The notes under the pieces are model-generated. The model ran no database searches, had not been told where the DNA came from, and saw nothing but the letters and a program-made list of their open reading frames with translations. Of a stretch of DNA of 10,904 nt, positions 6,247 to 10,904 are shown piece by piece. Position 1 is the stretch's first letter. Each line of letters starts with the position of its first letter. The translations under genes were made by a program, and so were the position numbers. This DNA comes from Clostridia bacterium (GTDB taxonomy: Bacteria; Bacillota; Clostridia; Oscillospirales; Acutalibacteraceae), in assembly GCA_017519685.1 (NCBI GenBank), contig JAFWRV010000237.1:1-10904 (forward strand), read 5' to 3'.

Positions 6247-7446
6247 TTATTCCTCTTTAAATGTGTCGAATATGAGAGTTTCGATTTTTCTGCTTACAGG
6301 AGAACCGGAACCGCCTGCGTTGCTGAGATTTGTCAGCCAGATTGCATCAAGTTTATCCTCGGGGCTGATGAAAAAGTGCGTTCCGAAAGCTCCGCTCCAT
6401 CCGTATGTGCCCGGTGTTGCGTTGAAACTGCCTTTTACTCCGTCCTGACGGATTCTGACGCCCAGGCCCCAGACCATACCGGGCTCGGGCTCAAGGTGTA
6501 TCGCGGGAGCTTCCGTTCTTATCAGCTCAACCGTCTCGCTTTTCATAAACTGTGCGCCTTTGAATCTGCCGTTATCCGCAAGTATCCGAATGAAATTACC
6601 GTAATCGGCAAGCGTGGAATAAAGCCCGCCCGAACCGCAAACATAGCCGTTCGAACATTTCACTGCACCGTTCACATCCGCTTTTGTTCCGGTTACATCT
6701 TTCAGCCCGTTTTTTGTGTGCTTATAAAGGCGGACAAGCTTTCCGTCATAATGATCGGGCGAAAAAGAGGAATCCTTCATATCAAGAGGCCCGAATATTT
6801 CTTCTTCAAAAAATTCTGTGGCAGACATACCGGAAACCACTTCAATTATTCTTACAAGAACATCAAAGCCCGCAAGGGCGGAATAGCTTGTCTGCGAGCC
6901 CGGCTGCCAGTCAAGGCAGTATCTGCTGTATTTTTCAGCAACGGCTTCGGGTGAAGTTCTTATGTCTTTGCTTCGCAGCATTGACATATAACCCCAGACA
7001 CCCTGTTCAAGGCCGGATGTGTGCGAAAGCAGATCACGGATTGTAATTTGTCTTTCGGCGCGGACCGTTTTCGGCTTGATATGATTGAAAAGCAGCAGCT
7101 TACCCGCTGTTGTTACGGGATTCATCTTCTCCCTGAAAACAAATCTTTTATCGTCAACAACCCGCATATCCGCAAAGGACGAAATGTATTTTGAAACCGC
7201 GTCATCAAGCTCAATTTTTTCCTGTTCGACAAGCTTCATAACAGCAACAGCGGTAACAGGCTTTGTCATTGACATCATTCTGAAAACATCGCTGAATTCA
7301 ATGCCTTTTTTTGCGGATATATCCGAATATCCCCATTTGTTGAGATATACGGTTTCGCCGTCTTTGCGGACCTGCAGAATACCGCAGGGAATATCTTTAT
7401 TCTCAATATATTTCTGTATTGCGCATTCTATATTTTTAACGCTCAT
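6247..7446 (-). CDS. serine beta-lactamase-like hydrolase, probable family VIII carboxylesterase
   Basis: A 399-residue cytoplasmic protein of the class C beta-lactamase/penicillin-binding fold. The nucleophile motif is Ser59-Met-Thr-Lys62 (SMTK). Tyr188-Ser-Ala190 stands where true beta-lactamases have Tyr-x-Asn, and GWSGAFGT at 349-356 replaces Lys-Thr-Gly. This set (SxxK, YSx, WxG) is that of family VIII esterases such as EstB, which cleave small esters, rather than that of antibiotic-resistance enzymes. Other family stretches are RDLLSHTSGL at 137-146 and GSGGLYSTLADYGNF at 271-285. There is no signal peptide. The start ATG 7446 overlaps the TGA of the previous gene in an ATGA, with GAGG 5 bases upstream; the GH78 gene begins one base after its stop. 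Next to a rhamnosidase and two other esterases, it probably deacylates an imported glycoside. Which acyl group it removes cannot be read from sequence. Confidence 0.9.
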   Translation of the reverse strand: MSVKNIECAIQKYIENKDIPCGILQVRKDGETVYLNKWGYSDISAKKGIEFSDVFRMMSMTKPVTAVAVMKLVEQEKIELDDAVSKYISSFADMRVVDDKRFVFREKMNPVTTAGKLLLFNHIKPKTVRAERQITIRDLLSHTSGLEQGVWGYMSMLRSKDIRTSPEAVAEKYSRYCLDWQPGSQTSYSALAGFDVLVRIIEVVSGMSATEFFEEEIFGPLDMKDSSFSPDHYDGKLVRLYKHTKNGLKDVTGTKADVNGAVKCSNGYVCGSGGLYSTLADYGNFIRILADNGRFKGAQFMKSETVELIRTEAPAIHLEPEPGMVWGLGVRIRQDGVKGSFNATPGTYGWSGAFGTHFFISPEDKLDAIWLTNLSNAGGSGSPVSRKIETLIFDTFKEE

Positions 7447-8318
7447 ACATTCCTCATTATATCAATAATATACTGTTCGCAGTCACGCGCAAAAACCGCC
7501 TGCCGATCGTTTTTCGCTTCGTTGTCACTGTCAAAATCCTCTCTGTTGACTTCGAGAAAGCCGTGCAGGGCGTCGGGATAATCCTTTAATCTGACAGGAA
7601 TTCCTGCTGATTTCAGCTTTTCATAATAAGCTGTTCCGTGTTCTCTGAGCGGATCAATGCCGCAAACAATAATATCCGTATCCGCAATTCCTTCCAATTC
7701 TTTCTCCGGCGCAACTGCGGGAGAAAGATAAGGAGCAGATACATCAAGAGAGCCGAAAAACATATTGTGTATTTCTTTAAGCACGGATTTGTCCTTTTCA
7801 TTTTCGGCAATCGGATTCGGTAAAGTGCCCGTGCAGTCAAGGAAAGGATAGACAAGAATCTGCCCTGCAAGTTTCATTCCTTTTTCTTTTGCAAGGATTG
7901 CCGCGCCGGCTGCAATATGCGCTCCGGCGCTCTGGCCGCATAAAACGAATCTGTCAGGATTCACTCCGTATTTCCGCGCGTTGTTTTTGAAATACTCTAT
8001 AACCTTGAGCGCCTCTTCCATCGGATACGGAAACGGCTGTTCATCGAGTTTGGTATAATTGATATTGACCGAAACACAGGGAGCGTTTTGGCTAACCGTT
8101 TCGCAAAGGGAATCCACAAGTGCCGCGTCGCCTGCGACCCATGCGCCGCCGTGGAGTTCAAAAAACACGGGCAGATCTTTTGTATCACATTCGGGACAAT
8201 GTATTATGCAGTTTACGCCGTCAATAATCTCTCTCTTTCCTTTCACGGGACGGGCGGCATATTCGGCTCTTTGCCGTTTCAGTATTTCCTTTGCTGCCTG
8301 CAATTTGGGAGAAAGCAT
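7443..8318 (-). CDS. alpha/beta hydrolase, HSL-type (family IV) esterase
   Basis: A 291-residue cytoplasmic esterase or lipase. His-Gly-Gly-Ala-Trp at 56-60 is the oxyanion-hole motif of the hormone-sensitive lipase branch (PF07859/PF20434 relatives). The nucleophile is Ser130 in GQSAGAH, the acid is probably Asp222 in GIDPLREHG and the base His252 in DALHGF. VYPFLD at 156-161 is also typical of the family. The first 30 residues are a helical cap segment; there is no signal peptide. The start ATG 8318 has GAGGTG at 8324-8329, joined to the TGA stop of the transporter gene (TGAGGTGAAA), the same junction as at the lipoprotein gene. Its end overlaps the next gene by four bases. Close relatives in gut Clostridia often sit near glycosidases and act on acetylated or feruloylated sugars; that role here is inferred. 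A sugar-unrelated short-chain ester is an alternative substrate. Confidence 0.9.
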   Translation of the reverse strand: MLSPKLQAAKEILKRQRAEYAARPVKGKREIIDGVNCIIHCPECDTKDLPVFFELHGGAWVAGDAALVDSLCETVSQNAPCVSVNINYTKLDEQPFPYPMEEALKVIEYFKNNARKYGVNPDRFVLCGQSAGAHIAAGAAILAKEKGMKLAGQILVYPFLDCTGTLPNPIAENEKDKSVLKEIHNMFFGSLDVSAPYLSPAVAPEKELEGIADTDIIVCGIDPLREHGTAYYEKLKSAGIPVRLKDYPDALHGFLEVNREDFDSDNEAKNDRQAVFARDCEQYIIDIMRNV

Positions 8319-8327
8319 AGTTTCACC

Positions 8328-9818
8328 TCAATATTTTCTTGATAATTGTGCCTCGCATTCTTCACGGGAGATTTCACCCGCGTTGCATTTTGCCATAAGT
8401 TCAACATCTTTATCCTTGATTCTGTAAAGGAACATCACGCAGACACCGAGAATCGCGCCGATTGCCGGAATAAGAGCATATACCATCCAGAGCATATCAA
8501 GCGCTGACTGCGGCTGCTGAACTCCCTGCGCGGCAATATCCTTGAAATCGGTGGCTTCAATATTGGTCCATCCGGACATACCGAGCATAAAAAGCCCTAA
8601 AGAAGAAGCGATGCTTTGTGTCAGCTTGGTAACAAATGAATTCAGCGAAAAGAAGATTCCGGAGCAGTCTTTTCCGGTTTTATACCTTGTATATTCAATC
8701 GTATCGGGAATAAGGAAACTTTTTGCAATATTAGAAACATTGCCGGGAAGCGCCTGTATGACAAGCAGGGAACAGAGCGGAATCAGATGGGGCAGATCTC
8801 TGCCGGGCCCGACAAAATAAATCATCATCAGCGGAACGCCGGCGAGAAGGCCGGCAACAAGAACGACTCTCACTTTGCCGAATTTTTTTGTCAGCTTAGC
8901 GGTTGAAAGTTGGGCAATAAGCCCCGGAACGGCGGCTATGGCAATAGGTATAACAAAAATCATTGAGTTGCCGAAATGATAATAAGCGACAAAATTTGCC
9001 AGATTTGCGCCTGTCGCAAGGCAGGAAGTAACGATACTGCTCAGAAGCAGAACAAAAATATACTTGTTTGTGCGAACACAGTCAAACATATCTTTTAATG
9101 TATAATGTCCGATATCGTCCTCATCGGCGTTTTTGAGCTCGGTATTGTATTCTTTTACACCGTTTACAACAAACAGCATCATGATGAAGAAAATCACAGA
9201 GGAGCCGACAACCACCCATTTTATCGGAAGGCCGACCATCTCACTGACAAGGCTGTAAAAAATCAAACCTATAAAGATAATAACATTGTTATTGAGAATC
9301 TGTCTGTTCTGAATAATTGTATTGCGTTCTTCAAGATTGTCGGTGATTGAAACCGAAAGAGAATTCATCGGCACTTCAACGAGCGTATATGTTAAATCAT
9401 AGAGCAGATAAAATACCGCAAACCATACAAGTTTGAAACCTTCCGTCAGTTGCATCGGCATCATAAAAAAGCAGATTGTGAAAATTGGGAACATCCAGAA
9501 GGTCAGTCGATACCAGGGCAGATATTTGCCTTCGCCGATAATCCTTTTCAGCTTGCTGAGATTTGTCAGCTTCAGGCGGTCAATCAGAAAGCCGAAAATG
9601 ATATCATCAAACGAATCGACAATCTTGACCGCAAGCATTATGCCTGCCGTTTTTGCGGGGTTTATGCCCTGCATCAGCAGAAACATCGTCATAAAAGTTG
9701 TAATCAACGCGCCCTCGCATGTTCTGCCGAGATCGCTTATATAGTATCTGCTTCGCTGTTTTGTTGTTGTCAGCCAGGTGCTTTTGTCAAGAATCGGCTT
9801 TTTTTCTTTTTCTTTCAT
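8328..9818 (-). CDS. GPH-family (MFS) sugar:cation symporter
   Basis: A 496-residue inner-membrane transporter with about 12 hydrophobic helices, the usual length for the glycoside-pentoside-hexuronide:cation symporter family (MelB/XynB-like). Family marks are KIVDSFDDIIFGFLID at 65-80 (the Lys-x-x-Asp-x-x-x-Asp of helix II), GKYLPWYR at 97-104, YDLTYTLVEVP at 140-150, the loop TDNLEERN near 159-166, and DTIEYTRYKTGK at 372-383 in the second half. The second conserved Asp of the helix II motif is present (DD at 71-72), so cation coupling is plausible. The charged tail (about 465-496) is cytoplasmic. The start ATG 9818 overlaps the stop of the first hydrolase as ATGA; GGAG lies 7 or so bases upstream. 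It is the only transporter in view, so it should bring in the glycoside that the intracellular rhamnosidase, GH43-like enzyme and esterases process. The exact sugar cannot be told from the sequence. Confidence 0.93.
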   Translation of the reverse strand: MKEKEKKPILDKSTWLTTTKQRSRYYISDLGRTCEGALITTFMTMFLLMQGINPAKTAGIMLAVKIVDSFDDIIFGFLIDRLKLTNLSKLKRIIGEGKYLPWYRLTFWMFPIFTICFFMMPMQLTEGFKLVWFAVFYLLYDLTYTLVEVPMNSLSVSITDNLEERNTIIQNRQILNNNVIIFIGLIFYSLVSEMVGLPIKWVVVGSSVIFFIMMLFVVNGVKEYNTELKNADEDDIGHYTLKDMFDCVRTNKYIFVLLLSSIVTSCLATGANLANFVAYYHFGNSMIFVIPIAIAAVPGLIAQLSTAKLTKKFGKVRVVLVAGLLAGVPLMMIYFVGPGRDLPHLIPLCSLLVIQALPGNVSNIAKSFLIPDTIEYTRYKTGKDCSGIFFSLNSFVTKLTQSIASSLGLFMLGMSGWTNIEATDFKDIAAQGVQQPQSALDMLWMVYALIPAIGAILGVCVMFLYRIKDKDVELMAKCNAGEISREECEAQLSRKY

Positions 9819-10804
9819 TTTACCGCTCCGTTCTTTATTTCTGAAAGTGCTTTGTTAATTTTTTCAATTGTTTCCTCTTTGGCTTTCAGCAGTTGCAAAA
9901 CATTTTTAAAAGAAACTCCGTCTGTAAAACTGCCGACCTTCTTTCTGGTTGCCAGGTAAAGCGCGTATTGTATGGGAAACCGTTTCTTTATTAAAGACGC
10001 AGCTTCGGGACTGTCAAAAATCACTTTATTGGAATTCATTGACGAAAGTGATTCGGAATGTGCGTCGTTGTATTCGCACCTTTCACGAATTGAAACATAC
10101 TGTCCGCTTGTAAGTTCACCGAGCCAGGCGAGAAAATCATTTACCCAGTTGCCGCAATGGGTATTGAAAAGCGGCGGTTTTGCGCCGAAATCCGCGCCGA
10201 TATTAAAACCGTGCATAGAGTAGCCGTAAATATGCGCCTCATAATCAATATCATATTTGTTCAGCGCAGCCATAAAATTCATGGTGTTGTTTACGGGGAC
10301 AATCCAGTCGTTTCTTGACGAAGCTATAAAACAGGGACAGGTATTTTCGTTGACGGCATCGTTGGCGTCGGGAGCGCCCGGTGCGTTGTAATCAATGGTG
10401 GATGCGTTTGTAGCTCCGTAAAGGACGGCGGCGGCGTATGGCTTATATCTTTCATCCGATGCCGCCATCGCCGCCAGATGTCCGCCTGCTGAAAAACCGA
10501 TTACGACTATCAAAGTAGGGGTAATGCCGTAATCGCCGCTGTGATCGTAAAGATACTGTATGGCTGTTTCATAGTCTTCAAGAGGATAAGGCCATTTATA
10601 ATGTTTGCCCACTGAATACTGCAGCGCAAAACAGTTATATCCTTTTGAATTGAAAAGCTTTGCCGCCGGCTCAACCTCTGAAATATCACAGGTGCTGTAA
10701 GAACCGCCCGGCAGCAAAAGAAAGGTAACCTCGCCGGCGTTTGATGTAAGAAACGGAGTGAGAATAGCATTCCGTTCTTTATTCAGTATGATTCCCTTGC
10801 TCAT
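9815..10804 (-). CDS. alpha/beta hydrolase (acetylxylan/feruloyl-esterase-like) with an unexplained C-terminal domain
   Basis: A 329-residue cytoplasmic serine esterase and the first gene of the operon. LLPGGSYS at 30-37 supplies the oxyanion loop, Ser105 in GFSAGGHLAA is the nucleophile, Asp166 in SSRNDWIVP the acid and His198 in YSMHGF the base. The core (about 1-230) resembles the BD-FAE/PF20434 esterases that remove acetyl or feruloyl groups from plant polysaccharide fragments. Residues about 231-329 are an added, charged, mostly helical region (PEAASLIKKRFP near 269, then KAKEETIEKINKALSEIK near the end) that is not part of the catalytic fold and that I do not recognise. There is no signal peptide. 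AAGGTG at 10810-10815 is 5 bases before ATG 10804, and a likely promoter lies just beyond. The symporter gene overlaps its stop by four bases. The catalytic assignment is firm; the substrate is inferred from context. Confidence 0.9.
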   Translation of the reverse strand: MSKGIILNKERNAILTPFLTSNAGEVTFLLLPGGSYSTCDISEVEPAAKLFNSKGYNCFALQYSVGKHYKWPYPLEDYETAIQYLYDHSGDYGITPTLIVVIGFSAGGHLAAMAASDERYKPYAAAVLYGATNASTIDYNAPGAPDANDAVNENTCPCFIASSRNDWIVPVNNTMNFMAALNKYDIDYEAHIYGYSMHGFNIGADFGAKPPLFNTHCGNWVNDFLAWLGELTSGQYVSIRERCEYNDAHSESLSSMNSNKVIFDSPEAASLIKKRFPIQYALYLATRKKVGSFTDGVSFKNVLQLLKAKEETIEKINKALSEIKNGAVK

Positions 10805-10851
10805 AAAATCACCTTGAAAAGCAATTGATTTTGTGTTATTCTAACTGTAAC

Positions 10852-10864
10852 AAGTGTATCACTT
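10852..10864. promoter_or_regulatory. palindrome over the -10 element, possible operator
   Basis: AAGTGTATCACTT has perfect 5-base arms around a 3-base centre and covers the proposed -10 element. A repressor bound here would block the promoter. The likely regulator would be a LacI- or GntR-type protein encoded outside the window. A second, looser inverted repeat, TTGAA-N8-TTCAA at 10864-10881, covers the -35 element. Confidence 0.35.
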
Positions 10865-10881
10865 TGAAGCGGCGATTTCAA
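10853..10881 (-). promoter_or_regulatory. likely sigma-A type promoter of the operon
   Basis: On the minus strand TTGAAA (10881-10876) is followed after exactly 17 bases by TACACT (10858-10853). These match the consensus TTGACA and TATAAT at five and four of six positions. Transcription would begin near 10846, leaving about 40 bases of leader before ATG 10804. It is the best candidate in the only sizeable gap. The rest of the 10805-10904 leader shows no RNA structure that I recognise. Confidence 0.45.
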
Positions 10882-10904
10882 GGATTTGTGAGAGATTGGC
10901 CACC

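Noticed and set aside
6376..6954. A 192-codon open frame on the plus strand
   Set aside because: It lies wholly antisense to the serine esterase gene, has no ribosome binding site and its translation is Cys/Arg-rich without domain features; it is a shadow of the real gene.
9450..9959. A 169-codon open frame on the plus strand
   Set aside because: Antisense to the symporter gene and the end of the first hydrolase; the apparent hydrophobic stretches mirror Lys/Glu codons of the real genes.
1..10904. CRISPR arrays, insertion sequences, tRNA or rRNA genes, attachment sites
   Set aside because: No regularly spaced repeats, transposase, terminal inverted repeats or RNA-gene motifs were seen; genes fill nearly the whole window.

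Overview
The window looks like a carbohydrate-use operon from an anaerobic, gut-type Firmicute (Clostridia, perhaps Oscillospirales/Lachnospirales). The signs are strong AGGAGG- or GAGGTG-type ribosome binding sites, moderately low GC, a Thr/Glu/Ser-rich lipoprotein linker, Gram-positive style signal peptides, and a GPH-type sugar symporter beside intracellular glycosidases. The organism assignment is inference from these features; no marker gene is present.

All ten genes lie on the minus strand and are packed end to end, with 4-base ATGA overlaps or gaps of 1 to about 33 bases and no visible internal terminator. Transcription therefore reads from right to left. A likely promoter with two overlapping palindromes sits at about 10852-10881. 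In order of transcription: (1) an alpha/beta hydrolase with an extra C-terminal domain (9815-10804); (2) a GPH-family sugar/cation symporter (8328-9818); (3) an HSL-type alpha/beta hydrolase (7443-8318); (4) a serine beta-lactamase-like/family VIII esterase (6247-7446); (5) a GH78 alpha-L-rhamnosidase (3702-6245); (6) an orphan lipoprotein (2861-3691); (7) a very small exported protein whose reading frame is broken in an A6 tract right after the start (2596-2843); (8) an exported or membrane-anchored PETase/dienelactone-hydrolase-like alpha/beta hydrolase (1666-2574); (9) a GH43-like glycosidase of the exo-1,3-galactanase type (604-1653); (10) the first 190 codons of a large exported protein that runs off the left edge (1-570).

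The content suggests a system for an acylated, rhamnose-containing plant glycan or glycoside. The symporter would import small oligosaccharides or glycosides. Three cytoplasmic serine esterases from three different families would remove acyl groups, and the rhamnosidase and GH43 enzyme, both without signal peptides, would cleave the sugars inside the cell. The exported hydrolase, the lipoprotein and the left-edge protein would work at the cell surface. The substrate is inferred, not shown.

The most notable points are the concentration of four unrelated serine hydrolases around one rhamnosidase, the A6 frame break in a small protein that otherwise has a good ribosome binding site and signal peptide, the three orphan exported proteins, and the unexplained C-terminal domain on the first hydrolase. 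There is no stretch over 300 bases without a gene; the longest non-coding piece is the roughly 100-base leader at the right edge.
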